Assembly: GCA_977006965.1 (NCBI GenBank)
Contig: OZ345378.1
Span: 1,860,001-1,924,000, forward strand
DNA from: Phymatolithon calcareum
Lineage: Eukaryota; Rhodophyta; Florideophyceae; Hapalidiales
Reading direction: 5' to 3'
DNA length: 64,000 bases
The notes beneath the pieces are model-generated. The model was not told the origin of the DNA, made no database searches, and worked only from the letters and a program-made list of their open reading frames with translations. Positions 29,931 through 40,477 of the stretch are shown here, one piece after another; position 1 is the first letter of the stretch, and every line of letters begins with the position of its first letter. A program made the translations under genes and the position numbers.

Positions 29931-30341
29931 TCATATGAATATGCCACAGAGCTCGAGCTGTTGCGTCACGGTTTGCTTTTCGCGCTGGCACTGTTCAATA
30001 ATGGTCTTCAGTATGGCTTTCTCAGCCTCAGTAGTGTGAATGATCCGTTCAAGGGCGCGCCTGTATGCATCCTTGCCGTGCTGGCGGGCATTCTTTCGAA
30101 TCCGGCGTTTTGCGGCGTCGGTGCCATTTCGTAGTTCCTCGGCATGACGAGACTCGTACTTTTTAGTTTCTTCTTGTTCGATCATACGTGCGATGCGAAT
30201 TGGGTGCGAATGTTGAGATGAGGTGCCCCCCGTTGTCCTCGTGGTGCTCGAAGAGGCTCGGGGCACTGCGCGAGAGTTTTCAGCTCTGTTTGAGGTCGAA
30301 CTCTGTCCGCGTCTTGTCTTTGAAATCCTTCTGCTCGACAT
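29931..30341 (-). CDS. Basic coiled-coil protein, family C copy 3
   Basis: 136 residues from ATG at 30341-30339 (MSSRRISKTRRGQSSTSNRA). The core IRIARMIEQEETKKYESRHA, KRRIRKNARQHGKDAYRRAL, HTTEAEKAILKTIIEQCQRE ends LELCGIFI. It shares the N terminus MSSRRIS with copy 4 (61747-62154). The frame is intact, and its start coincides with the first Met after the TATA box. Confidence 0.78.
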   Translation of the reverse strand: MSSRRISKTRRGQSSTSNRAENSRAVPRASSSTTRTTGGTSSQHSHPIRIARMIEQEETKKYESRHAEELRNGTDAAKRRIRKNARQHGKDAYRRALERIIHTTEAEKAILKTIIEQCQREKQTVTQQLELCGIFI

Positions 30342-30426
30342 GGTAAGAGCGAAGGGGGATTCTTATTTCCAGGCGGCTGTTTTTCGGTGATCGGTGTTTC
30401 CGTTATCGTACCAGTTCAGAGCTCCT

Positions 30427-30433
30427 TTTATAA
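30427..30433 (-). promoter_or_regulatory. TATA box of family C copy 3
   Basis: TTATAAA (in CCATTATAAAAGGAG) on the minus strand, about 86 bp before the ATG. It is the best TATA match of the four copies. Confidence 0.6.
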
Positions 30434-30477
30434 TGGGAAGAGGAAACTTCCCACAAGGATTTGTGCATGGTAACAAG

Positions 30478-31028
30478 TCATTGGTACGGGTGATTGTGGA
30501 CATCTGGTTCCGCATGTGTACAATATTGCCCTTCACAGAGGACGAGCTGACGGAGTGATGGCAACTTTTTCTTGAGTTGCAGAGGAATAAGGATGTGTTC
30601 ATGTATTTCAATTTTTAATGTGTTATCGACATGTATGATTTCAAGAGGCGTTCCAATCGATTGTTTTTCAAAGCAATTAACACCTGGTTTTGATGTACGC
30701 TCTTTAGCTATCCATCGAGCGTTGCATGACTGACAACAAGAAAAAATAAGGAAAGATGTCCCTTGAAGAGTAACCTGAAGTGAATAGTACGCAGGGCTGT
30801 CGTGTTTCAGCTCCCGAGGCAAGTTGTCCAGCGAAGGTGGAAACGAACACACTTATAGCTTTCTGACGAGGCTGTATACACCCGTCCATGCAGTGTTGTG
30901 TCATCTGGAATACGTTTACAATGGTAGACAACAAGATATATCTTGTTCATTTTCGCACGTTTGCGTGCAATGCCTTGGAATAGTATATTCTGCGAAGATT
31001 TTTCTCGTAGTGCTACGTCGAGACTCAA
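30478..31028 (-). pseudogene. Unassigned frameshifted coding region
   Basis: Two minus-strand frames overlap: 30807-31028 (KMNKIYLVVYHCKRIPDDTT, HGRVYTASSESYK) and 30478-30852 (LDNLPRELKHDSPAYYSLQV, FSCCQSCNARWIAKE). They read as one protein with a shift near 30850. The DDTTLHGRVY and CCQSC stretches look like real protein, but I cannot name a family. Confidence 0.35.
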
Positions 31029-32073
31029 ATGACAGCTAGCAACGCCTCTGCGGACTTTAGGAGCATATAGATATTAATCGCGGAGGTAAAGACTTAGTAT
31101 TTTCCGGCGTGAACGCTATAAATCTACAGAATATTGAATCTCTATTGAACTACAGCAAGTATCACATCGAGTCATTCGGAGCAGACACTGATGAAAATTT
31201 TTTCAGAGTTTAGGCCGATCGAGACATTCTTTTTTCATACTACGCTTTGCGGTGCCGTTTAGAGAGTCTTCATTGCCCCATTTCCCTATTTCGTACTTCG
31301 AAGTGAGAGATAGCGGATAACAGTTTGACCGTTCGACCATTTCATGTCTAGATCAAGAGATATACGTTTTGGGTCAAGCGAATGGGTCCCTCTCTTTGTA
31401 GATTGCGGAATTCTGTTTGCCGAACTCCTCCGTCGCTGGTCTGCAGTTGATGGACATTTCCTGGCTAGCTTGCTGTGTGAAGGCACAGGAGCGCTCACAG
31501 AACGAATACCTATAACTTCCTGATCGCCTCTTCAATACCGGTGCTCCTCTCAAGTGCCTATAATGGAGGTGCTCCTCATGTGCGGACTGTACTTGTGCCG
31601 GATTCGAGTTACGTCTCCTTTCTCGTTCCTCGTCGTCGCAAGATTTACCGGCCAGTAGTCTATACATTCTCCGTCGCTTACCATGGGCCGTGTTTGCTTG
31701 GTAAGCTTTATGACCTCCCCATTTGGGTGCCTGCTTACCTACCCATGGTAAGTCATCTTCAATCTAGTGTGTTGTCTCTGTTCAGTGCTTAGGCTCTTCG
31801 ACCAACCTCAGAAGGCGAAGGGATCGATCATCGACCAACAAGTATCATCCATCGACTGTCTACCATCGAGTATCTACGATGGTCATTCGATATCGATCAA
31901 CGACCAAGTAAACCTCTTCATTCAACCCCACACATATGAGCTGTCATTGTTGGACTACGAATATCCGGTCATTCCTAGGGCGGCGCCTGGCATGACCGGT
32001 TCTACACTCTCTCTTCTCTGAATTTTTCATCCTATCTCCAGTTCGTAGTGCGAACCCTATTCCCCTTGTTTGC
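31029..32073. other. No confident feature
   Basis: A 97-codon Arg-rich minus-strand frame (31374-31667) and short frames in other phases occur. The stretch at 31820-31910 repeats ATCGA or TCGAT about eight times without strict period. The right end is the target of the LINE B at 32089. Confidence 0.3.
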
Positions 32074-32088
32074 CTTTGATATGCTACA

Positions 32089-33300
32089 TGGATACGTTCG
32101 CCGAAGCCGCCGCCCAAGTAACAAGAACAGTGTCTGACCATCCAGCGCAGCTATTTGCGGACGACGTTCTTCTTCAGGCAAAGAATGCAAAAGGATTGCA
32201 AAAACTACTGGACATAGCTACGAAGTGGGCAGCCGAGAACTCCATGAAATGGAACACGAAGCCAGGAAAGAGCGAGGTCCTTAAGTACAAAGGACTCCCA
32301 AAGAAGAAATTCTTCCTTGCAGGAAAAGAGCTGCACCAGGCCTGGAGAGTGTCCTACCTGGGGATCAGTTTGAACAACAATGGAGTCACCGACGATACAG
32401 CAATCCCAAGAGTTCGGAATGCCGTGGGATGCATACACAAACTCTGGCAAATTGGCCTGAACGTCAGAGGACTCCAACAAACCACGTGCATCAGGATTTT
32501 CAAGTCGTTGATTCTCCCCAGATGGGAGTATGCCATCCACCTGACACCGATCACGAAACGACTACTATCGGCAATTGAAGCAGCAGAAGGTCTTTTCTAC
32601 AGATACGTTTTCGGAAAATATGCCGAGTATCGAAGGGAGAGGATGCGAGTGCTCTGCCGTCTCGCCAGCCCACAGATGAGGAGAATGCACCAGGCTGAAA
32701 GGTTCGCCTTAAGCTTGGTAAGACGGAAGAAGTTCCTGGAGCTTTCAGAAGAATATCAGGGAAGAGAAGATGACCTGGAAGAAGTATCAAAGGACATTGG
32801 GTATCTGGGGGAAGAGGAATACCTTAAAGAAGCTCTGAAACAAGCGGAAGAAGGTATGGTGTCAAAAAAGCAACGCCTACAAGCAACAGTCAAGTCTGGT
32901 CGTTGGAAGAAGAGGGTCGGACAGTTAAAATCCCGATCGACGTACCGAACGACCTACCAGGAGTGCTATATATAAGGGACAGAACTGTGCGGTTGAGATG
33001 CCTGCGAGTTATTTTCAACAGAGTTCCTTTGTGGAGAAAGTCCTTTCTGGAGAAATACTTTGGGGCTGGTGCTGTGGTGGAGCTTATCGTGTTGCAACGA
33101 ATACTACGGACTATGAAGATGGATCAAGAAACGGAATATGAATGCAAAAGACTTACTCGGGCCCTGACAGGGAGAGAAATTCGAATTAAGGAGATATTAG
33201 AAGGAGAGTAGAGAGATGAGTATCGAAAACATCGAGAAGCTGCCCTGTTACTCAACTTGAGGCTTTGGGAGCTTTTAAAAATAAAATCAATATATATCCC
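32089..33300 (+). pseudogene. LINE B, 5'-truncated, 15-bp TSD, single frameshift
   Basis: Perfect TSDs CTTTGATATGCTACA (32074-32088 and 33301-33315) bound the 1212-bp insertion. The frame from 32088 reads MDTFAEAAAQVT, RT motif C QLFADDVLLQAKN, VSYLGISLNNNGVTDDT, LILPRWEYAIHLTP, FALSLVRRKKFLE. A shift near 32895 moves the end (VPNDLPGVLYIRDRTVRLRC, RALTGREIRIKEI) to another frame; the copy at 9951-10444 is continuous across that point. RT motifs A and B are missing. The 3' end is AAAAATAAAATCAATATATA plus TCCC. Confidence 0.92.
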
Positions 33301-33329
33301 CTTTGATATGCTACAATGACGTTCCTGGA

Positions 33330-33480
33330 GACCAGAGGTGGGTTTTTCTACGCCACTCAATCGTGTTCCGCCAACAAAAAAGAAACTGGTCCATGGACAC
33401 AATCCAGCCAATACCTCTTGGCAATAGGAAAGTTTCCCCAAGCGACAGCATATGTGTTGGAAACTTTTAAATAAAATTCA
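33330..33480 (+). repeat. Family F repeat
   Basis: TGGAGACCAGAGGTGGGTTT, the AACAAAAAAGAAAC block, then CCAATACCTCTTGGCAATAG, CCCCAAGCGACAGC, CTTTTAAATAAAATTC and a pyrimidine tail. It is about 150 bp long. It starts 14 bp after the LINE B TSD, so that LINE landed just upstream of this repeat. Confidence 0.75.
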
Positions 33481-33497
33481 CCTTTCTTTTTCTTCTA

Positions 33498-33990
33498 CAG
33501 TCAATCCTCGATAATTGGATGCGCAAAATGGAAACGTTCAATATTCTCGAATCGAGGATATTCAAGTCGAGTGTTGAATCATAAGTTCATCTCAACACGT
33601 GTACTACAGGTGATCGTTGCATCATCAATCCTTGTTGAAAAATCGGAGATTCCCGACTTCTTGAGGTCTCCTCAGGTCGCTGCGACGATGCTGGAAGCCT
33701 TTTGACTGCACTGTGGGTAGCTGCACCTTCACTCTTTGCGCATGACGCCCGAGGGCAACCTTAATGTAATGCGCATAATTTGCAGTATTCTTCATGTGAG
33801 GATACGTACCGTGCAATGTAGCAAAAATATAACCAAAATTAAAGATAGGCCCCGTGATTTCCAGTGGACTGTATTCTGCAACTCAAGATATCGAATAATC
33901 ATTAATTGTGGTTATATTTAAGGAGATAGAGTATTCGTGGAGCACATGTTCATTCTCAAAATCGAGGTGCCAATTATCGAGGATTGACTG
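33498..33990. mobile_element. pogo/Tigger-like MITE, 493 bp
   Basis: Perfect 21-bp terminal inverted repeats (33498-33518 and 33970-33990) start CAGTCAATCCTCGATAAT and are flanked by TA on both sides (33496-33497, 33991-33992). CAGT ends, a CTCGATAAT core and a TA target are hallmarks of pogo/Tigger elements of the Tc1/mariner group. No transposase is encoded, so it depends on a source elsewhere. Confidence 0.88.
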
Positions 33991-33992
33991 TA

Positions 33993-34807
33993 CAATCCCG
34001 TTCCTGTCACCATTGGTAAGTGTAATTTAATCTAATTTTGGCGATGGGCCAAGTTTTTTTTAAAATAAATTAAAATGGCAAGGCTTCCTCAGTGGCTACC
34101 TTCCAGTGTGCGATGGGTCAAGTGTCATAACTGTAAGTCCAACTTCCGAAGTAAGGTGACCTGGAAACATTCTAAGAAGTAGCGTAGCTGCGTTTGGAAA
34201 CATGTACTGTTGACTTCACAAGCTCTGCTCTTACAAAAGCTACAAAGCATCGCAACAACGTGACTTTTTAATTAATGTTTGAGTCCATGAGCTCTTTTGA
34301 AATATCTCGGGCTGTAGAAATTAGTGTGAGAGTAAGATGATTAACACAGTATTGTCCAGGCGTTTGCATGACACTGAATATTACATCACGCGCTCGGAAA
34401 AGCCAATCACCTCCAGCGAGGACTCCATGCTGGGGCGATCAGTCTTCTAAAAAGGACATATGGTCGGCATGGCACAACCCCAAGAAATAGTTCACAACAA
34501 AAGAGAGTTAATTGCCATTCGTGTGCTCAAATTTCAAGTCTTGTTCAAGAATGATATCGTACAATGGCTGTTCGCGTTGACCCGTATGTCCTTTGGTGCT
34601 TTCCTTATTATGAATAACACCCAGCCGTAATCTAACTAGAATATAGTTAGCGATAAAGCACTGCATTCTGATGCTCTTTGGGGACGGTAGATTAATACAT
34701 CATGACCGCTGGTTTCCCAAACGGGGACTGGGCATGGGGCGGCGCAAACAGAAGCCACTTCTCTTTGTCTTTCTTCTAAAAATATAACTGAAACCCCACA
34801 GTCTTAC
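33993..34807. other. No gene seen; family H repeat at about 34685-34770
   Basis: GACCGCTGGTTTCCCAAACG at 34703 matches 25.96-26.02 kb inverted. The string ATAGTTAGCGATAAAGCACT (34648) recurs at 5690. No coding frame is convincing. Confidence 0.35.
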
Positions 34808-34821
34808 GAATGTTCAGGAAA

Positions 34822-35110
34822 AGGGATATTTGATGATTTTATTTTGAGAGCTCCCAAAGCCTCACCTTGGATTAACGGGGCAGTTCTTGCGATAATCTCT
34901 AAGCTAAAGTCCTCTGGCTACTCAAAACGTTCTTGACTCGTAATTCTCTCCCAACAAGAGCTCCTGTGAGTCTTTTACACTCAAACTCAATTTCTGTTCT
35001 CATCTTCGACGACGCTAGAGTAGAGTACGTTGTAAGGCGACTAGTTCGATCACCGCGGTAATCCCACAGTAGGCACCCAATACTGATTTCCTCCAAAGGG
35101 GTGCTCGGTT
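34822..35110 (-). pseudogene. LINE B 3' stub, 14-bp TSD
   Basis: 289 bp between GAATGTTCAGGAAA (34808-34821 and 35111-35124). The minus strand holds the last LINE B codons (EIEFECKRLTGALVGRELRV) and the 3' UTR ending AAAATAAAATCATCAAATAT. Confidence 0.9.
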
Positions 35111-35492
35111 GAATGTTCAGGAAAGGTACACGACTTGTGTACCTCGTGAGAGTCTACCGCACATCGAAGTCGGCTGGAATGTTTGGAATCCTGAACAATC
35201 CCATCCCTCCTTGGTGATCCCTTCTGGAATTCACCGTAGCTATCTCTGCTAACAGGGCGGCATGTCACTTCTCTTCATGTGCTCCCAAATGAGCACTGGG
35301 TCGACCAAGACTTGTTGCTACTTTTTCAGATTGCCATCCCGCTCAATATTGCGTTTGGGTGCTGTCGCTTTTTTACAGTCCGAATCTGGTCATCGGCGTT
35401 TGAGAATGCAGTGTCGCCCCGTCAAAACCCACCCTGGTGTCTTCCAGTTTACTAATACTCTGTGAGAACAGACGACAGTGTACCACAAACGG

Positions 35493-35564
35493 TTTTTTCA
35501 GCAACTGTTTAGTTGCTTTTTTGAAAGCCCTCATTAACACTCCTAAGACTGTACGGGAGCAGCA
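35493..35564 (-). repeat. LINE A 3' stub, 72 bp, 12-bp TSD
   Basis: One of the shortest LINE insertions: a T6 run, then the 3' UTR end (CAGCAACTGTTTAGTTGC, GACTGTACGGGAG), between TACCACAAACGG at 35481-35492 and 35565-35576. Confidence 0.85.
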
Positions 35565-35576
35565 TACCACAAACGG

Positions 35577-36154
35577 TGTCATCTGAAGCTCCTTTTTTCT
35601 TATCCTCTTGAGGGATCTTTCCCAGACTTCAAAACTGCGACAGTGGGAGGTAGACTGCCGTCCATAAGAGGAGTCATCAAAGTTTCAGATCATATTAAAA
35701 TAAATCAAGAATATTATTAACGCTTCCTTGTCCCTTGCCCGGATTTCTCCCCGTCCGCGGACATGACCTCGAAAAAAACCTTTGCGGCATCTAAAGTAAT
35801 AGAATTTAATGCTGTAGTAAGAAAGTTGGTGCATCAATGGGGGACGTCAGTAGTTGAGTTCTAGCACAAAATCGCGGAGACCAGTGGTGTGTTTTTGCAG
35901 TGCACTGAGTCGTGTTACACGAACAGAAAAAGAAGCTTTTCTTGAGACAGAATTCCACGAAAACCTCTTGGCACTAGAAAAGGTGCCCCAAGCGTCAGCA
36001 GATGCGTTGGTAGCATTTAAATAAAAAACTACGTTTCTTCTTCTAGCAAAAAATCGATATCGTGCATGCTTTTATTGCGCGAAAAGTTGAGTGTCCGTGC
36101 GATTCCATGAAGGCGTAGATGCTCTATATAGAGCTTTGACTCTGAGCCTCTTAA
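35577..36154. other. No gene; includes a family F repeat
   Basis: Family F occupies about 35872-36035 (see the next entry). The rest shows no frame or repeat. Confidence 0.35.
35872..36035 (+). repeat. Family F repeat
   Basis: GCGGAGACCAGTGGTGTGTT, GTCGTGTTACACGAACAG, AAAACCTCTTGGCACTAG, GCCCCAAGCGTCAGCAGATG, then AGCATTTAAATAAAAAACT. Well preserved. Confidence 0.78.
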
Positions 36155-36372
36155 TCTATCTGACATGTGGACCGCAAGCTCTTCCCTCCACCGTTGCTGC
36201 CTCAGGGAGAGTTTTTTTCAGCCAGAGGTGCGATTTTAAGCCTGGGTTGTACTGATTTGAGTGCATTAACATGGCTACGAAGTGCATAACATAGCAGCTG
36301 GAACGCATCTCCCGAACGGTGTCACGAGTGTGTTTGAGGGCTTCAAAATAACTATTTCTCTAAGATCAAAAA
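36155..36372 (+). repeat. LINE A 3' UTR stub
   Basis: GGGAGAGTTTTTTTCAGCC, ACGCATCTCCCGAACGGTG and TTTGAGGGCTTCAAAATAAC correspond to the 11.2-kb stub. It ends in AAAAAAA near 36368. Confidence 0.65.
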
Positions 36373-36889
36373 AATGATGGCACAAATCGCTATGAGTTTG
36401 CGCCATAACTTGTCGATGATTTTTTCGATGAGAGAAAGGGGAAGGATCAAATTGAGCACCAATGGATGGGCGCCGCGTGGTATGGCCTGCATATTGAGTC
36501 CAGGAGAAGTGATTCATGTTCCTTGTACTTGTGCTACAGAGAGGCAACAATTGAGTTCTCCAAGCATCTCGGTAGTGCAGGAAGGTGCAATCAGAGCAGC
36601 CTCAATTATTCCGCACATCTCGAAAGAAATATTTCCTGCTACATAGTAACGGTTTCTTGAAAGCGCCATGTGCTGCGCTCCGGCCTCCTATGGCTTGACA
36701 TAATCCAAATAGTAGTATTGTAGAAATACATCGACTCTGTCCTGTGCGGTTTGCGACGCTCTCCAGAAAGATGGAAAATAAGAAATGAGCCGTTGGATAC
36801 TGGAATGGGGCGGCCAAGAGTTACAGATTGCTGCAAAAATTTAGGCTTGTAAAAATGGGTGGTTGCAGGATTTAGTCGTGTCGAATTTT
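36373..36889. other. No feature recognised
   Basis: Several short frames overlap on both strands; no repeat match within the window. Confidence 0.35.
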
Positions 36890-38268
36890 CGGGCTGCAAT
36901 ATCCTCTAAAAATGCAATTTTACTACCCTTTTCGAAGAACACCCTCTTTCAGAGCAGCAAGGCCAGAGACGGTGCGGAGGTACAGCGATCTTCTCAGATT
37001 TGCCCACCTCAATCCTGCCATCACCTACCTCTTGAGATCATACTCTGCGTACAGACCACCGATGATGGCATGCACACCTCTACAAGATAACTACCACCGG
37101 TGACCCGCATGGATCGATACCCATTGTTATGTCTCGGCGCCACAGTCGGTGGCAGCCGGAAAGCGACCACCCGCGATGACATTCGAGCGTTAATCGGCAA
37201 TACCAAAGACTGTCTTGGAGCCGCAACCAGTGACAACCAAGGATCAGGCGTTGATCGGCAACACCAAAGACTGTCTTGGAGCCGCAACCAGTGGCAGTCA
37301 AGGAGCGGCGGCGCGCGCGCGATTCCCATGCCGAGCCAAGCCGTTCGACACCGTCTCGAGGCGCAAACAGCGGCATTCGAGAGGCCGCCACGCGCAAAGA
37401 CACTCCCCCGACAACCTAAGTCGCCTGACAGCGCCTGGCCGCCACAACCGGTGGCCGCCTGGAAAAACCGTTAGGCGCATGACGACCGGGCCAAGAACGC
37501 CTTCCAGAAGCTCTCCATGCGACCCTCTCATCAGGTAGCAAGCACCACGCGGCGCCGCGCTGCGACCGGCCGAGAATTTGTGCGTCATATTCACAGGCGC
37601 GCACACCCGCCAGTGGCTGAAAACGCGGTGCCACACAGCGCAGAGTCAAAAGCTTGCACGGCAGTCCCACCGGCGCGCACAGTCGCCAGCAAGTGCTCTA
37701 GAGTCCGAGCCTCGCCGATCGAAATCTCTATATCAAGCAGGACGCTGAAGAAACCTTAATCTCCAGCACACGCATCGCAAGCTTGCAGACGCGTTCACAC
37801 GGAGGCACGCATTTCGGAACGTGCCTGAACCGAGACGTGAACCGCGCGTAAGGCAGCGAATAGCGCGAGGAGCTTTTTGGTACTCGGCTGTCCTTTTCCC
37901 ACAAAGGGCTCGTGCGATATCTGATTTCTCGGCGGAGGCTAGACATGTGAGCTTTTCGAGTTGGCAGCCCGCGTTCTTTTGTTGACCATCCACCCACCCT
38001 GCATAGTCTTTTGTAGTAGTAGTGAAGTTATCGCACGGCTACAACTACGGCAATCCGGTTCTCCAGTAAGCGATGCTTGTCCGGGAGGAGGTTCCTAAGA
38101 GTTACTGGACGGTGTCCAGGAACTCTAGTAAGGAGAAGCGCGACACTGCTCGCCTTCTCTGGGGAGCTAGACCGTTGGACGCCGTGAAAGCAAAGTCGCT
38201 AAAATTTCGGTTTTATGTTTCAAATAAAACCGCAGATCTTTCTAAAGTCTGTCAAGGCAGGCAGTCTC
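36890..38268 (+). repeat. GC-rich dispersed repeat D, copy 1
   Basis: A 1.38-kb segment aligned in inverse orientation with 51486-52762. Shared landmarks: CAGCAAGGCCAGAG, CACCGGTGACCCGCATG, GACTGTCTTGGAGCCGCAAC, GTGAACCGCGCG, CCGGTTCTCC, and the A-rich end AATAAAACCGCAGATCTT. The inner part (37150-37480) consists of imperfect repeats around AACCAGTGGCAGTC. This copy has an extra direct duplication of about 58 bp (37184-37300) not found in copy 2. Frames are open in pieces on both strands without any known domain. The AATAAA near the right end suggests a transcribed, perhaps non-autonomous, retroelement; this is inference. Confidence 0.7.
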
Positions 38269-38734
38269 CAAGCTTACCTCGCTATCACAAATGATATTGT
38301 CGTTTTTCAGTTTTTTCGAATGATGCATCATTGTTGCTCTCCTTTCCAAGCGGAATGCGTTCCGTGCACCTGCAATGGCGGACGATGTGGAACGATACGT
38401 TGATCCTAAAACACCGGAAAGAATTTTGAATCAAGGCTCTTGTCACATCTGGGGACTCAGTGGGCTATAACTATAGTGTGTTGTATTTGTAAGCCACGGA
38501 GTCGATTTGCATTGAAGTATTGGGAGATTCCCCTCTGGTTGACGGCAGGGGTTTTCACGTACCCAGATCAAGCCGTGTATCTACCACTGCCCGCAATCAT
38601 TCCATCACCACGGCTTTTCCATTCAACAGAAAAACCTCGTGGTCGACAAAGCCGCAAGCTCTACTGTCAGACTTTTCCTCTTGGCCGGTCTTTCCGTTGC
38701 AACAGCGATGGTCACATAGCAATTCGAATTTTCC
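38269..38734. other. No feature recognised
   Basis: A 126-codon plus-strand frame (38440-38820) runs into the family F repeat, so it is unlikely to be a gene. Confidence 0.35.
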
Positions 38735-38905
38735 CCGTCGAGGTCCCGAAGGAGACCAGAGATGAGTTTTTGTACCCCACTGAATCGTGTCACATCAACA
38801 AAAAAGAAAGTTGTCTTTAGACAGAAGTCAGCCAAAACCTCTTGGCGCTAGGAAAGTTGCCCCAAGCGTCAGCAGATGCATAGGTAGCATTTAAATAAAA
38901 ATGTA
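38735..38905 (+). repeat. Family F repeat
   Basis: CGTCGAGGTCCCGAAGGAGA, AGATGAGTTTTTGTACCCC, AATCGTGTCACATCAACAAA, CAGCCAAAACCTCTTGGCGC, GCCCCAAGCGTCAGCAGATG, CATTTAAATAAAAATG. The most complete copy, about 170 bp. Confidence 0.8.
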
Positions 38906-39084
38906 CGTTTCAATTCAAATAGCAATGAGAGGATTTTTCTGCTATGAGATTGACCTGTCCTTCTTTTCCGCACTCATCTGTAAGGGACCTACACCTGTCA
39001 ATGATACGAGAATCACTCGGTGTGCTGTAAGTCGTGTTACAGTATTATTGTACCACTCCCTGCAATACTTAAATTTCCGCAACT

Positions 39085-39490
39085 TAAAACAGGCAACTGG
39101 TGGTTCAGTACGCCTATGGAAGATTCCCCAAGTGTCTACTACACTGATGGCAGATAGATTTGGAAACAAAGTCAGACAGCACATGGAGACCCTGGATCGC
39201 AACTTGTCAGCCTATGAACTCAAGGAAGAAGACAGAGCGGCATCTGAGAAGTCACTAGATGACATTTTGCTCTTCAGCAAAATCATCATGAAGAGTATGT
39301 AGAATGGAGAAGACGTGTACTGAAAGAAGAAGCGACATCTCGAAAACTGCTATGAAGAGCTATCAAAAACAACTGAATACATGCTAGGGGCTCAGATAGA
39401 ATACCATACATAAGAGTAGAGCCAACCTAGTGAGGGTAGCACCTGAGGAAGCCTTGCCCGTATATTCGTATGACTGTGGGGCTTTAAAAA
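39085..39490 (+). pseudogene. LINE A-variant C terminus and 3' UTR
   Basis: The frame VRLWKIPQVSTTLMADRFGN, then METLDRNLSAYELKEEDRAA, then EKSLDDILLFSKI parallels the LINE A C terminus (LEDKFGEIVPTLMNKLEVYL). It ends at 39301. The 3' UTR ends CTGTGGGGCTTTAAAAAATT. Confidence 0.7.
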
Positions 39491-40477
39491 ATTGCAATAA
39501 TAAAAAATAGTATTATTGTATCGCTGTCGAATTATTAGGTTGTATCCCAAGAATGGCAATTCGCAATTCCCCGCCCAACGTAAGCCGATGGTTGCGAACT
39601 GCAAGCGATGGCAGAAGAATACGAGAAGTCGCGGATTTTCCTGGTTTGCGGGATTGCTGATGCAAGAAGAAACATGTCATCTGGCGTCCGTTCCGCATCG
39701 GCAGTGGGCGCCACGGTATCTAATACACGTTATCGTCTGGGCGGTCGCAATTATGGTGCTGCTAATTGTTTGTGCTTCCTCCTTTCTAGCATGAAATTCT
39801 AGCGTGCATCGCGCTATTACTTGCGTAAATTGCTCGCGCGAATTTGCGAGCCGCGCTCGTTTGGAATTTATTTTACTGCCCGCAGCGACACTTCACAATT
39901 GTTGAAGTGCACCATTGCGAGTAAGTGCAGAGGGTAAAAGAGGAATAACTGAAGTAAATAACAATTATTGTTGTTTTGTTTTACAACTTTTTTCAGTTCT
40001 GCCCCTGCGGAGCTGGCTGCTATTCGTCTCGCCGCTTCGTGTTTCTGAGGAACGACTTCAATCTCTGTGCACTTGGACACTTTCTGTTATGGCAGTACAT
40101 AATTGGCTAAACGAAAAAAATTGCCTCGCGCTGTGGAAACTTTTTCTAGAAATTCTCCGTAGAGGATTCCTTCGAAAATCGGGACAGTTTCTTAAACGCG
40201 CAGTTTAAGAACACTTCCTGATTCGTTCTTCGCATTTCGAAAACTCGCACCGCGTGACCAAGTTTTTTTTAAATCAGCAAAGGAGCAGAGGAATATATAG
40301 GAAAATTCAGGTTGCACCCCGACGAGAAGCTATAACAGTTCGAAAGAAACCCGGTAAGAATTTTTCTATAAGGATTGATTACAGGGAGGCGCGTGAAATA
40401 CCGAAAGAAGGACAAAACACTCATTATATCATTTAATGTAAGATTCTGATTTCAATAAGACGTCAAAGCACCTCAAA
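39491..40477. other. No confident gene
   Basis: A 64-codon frame at 39608-39802 (AEEYEKSRIFLVCGIADARR) and a 97-codon frame at 39915-40208 are open, but neither resembles anything I know. The DNA becomes AT-rich here. Confidence 0.3.

Noticed and set aside
37080-37670. Several overlapping GC-rich open frames on both strands of repeat D
   Set aside because: Frames exist on both strands and are not preserved between the two D copies, apart from short pieces; composition effect.
39516-39794. Possible small membrane protein
   Set aside because: Hydrophobic end could be chance; it overlaps another frame and has no homologue or promoter signal.
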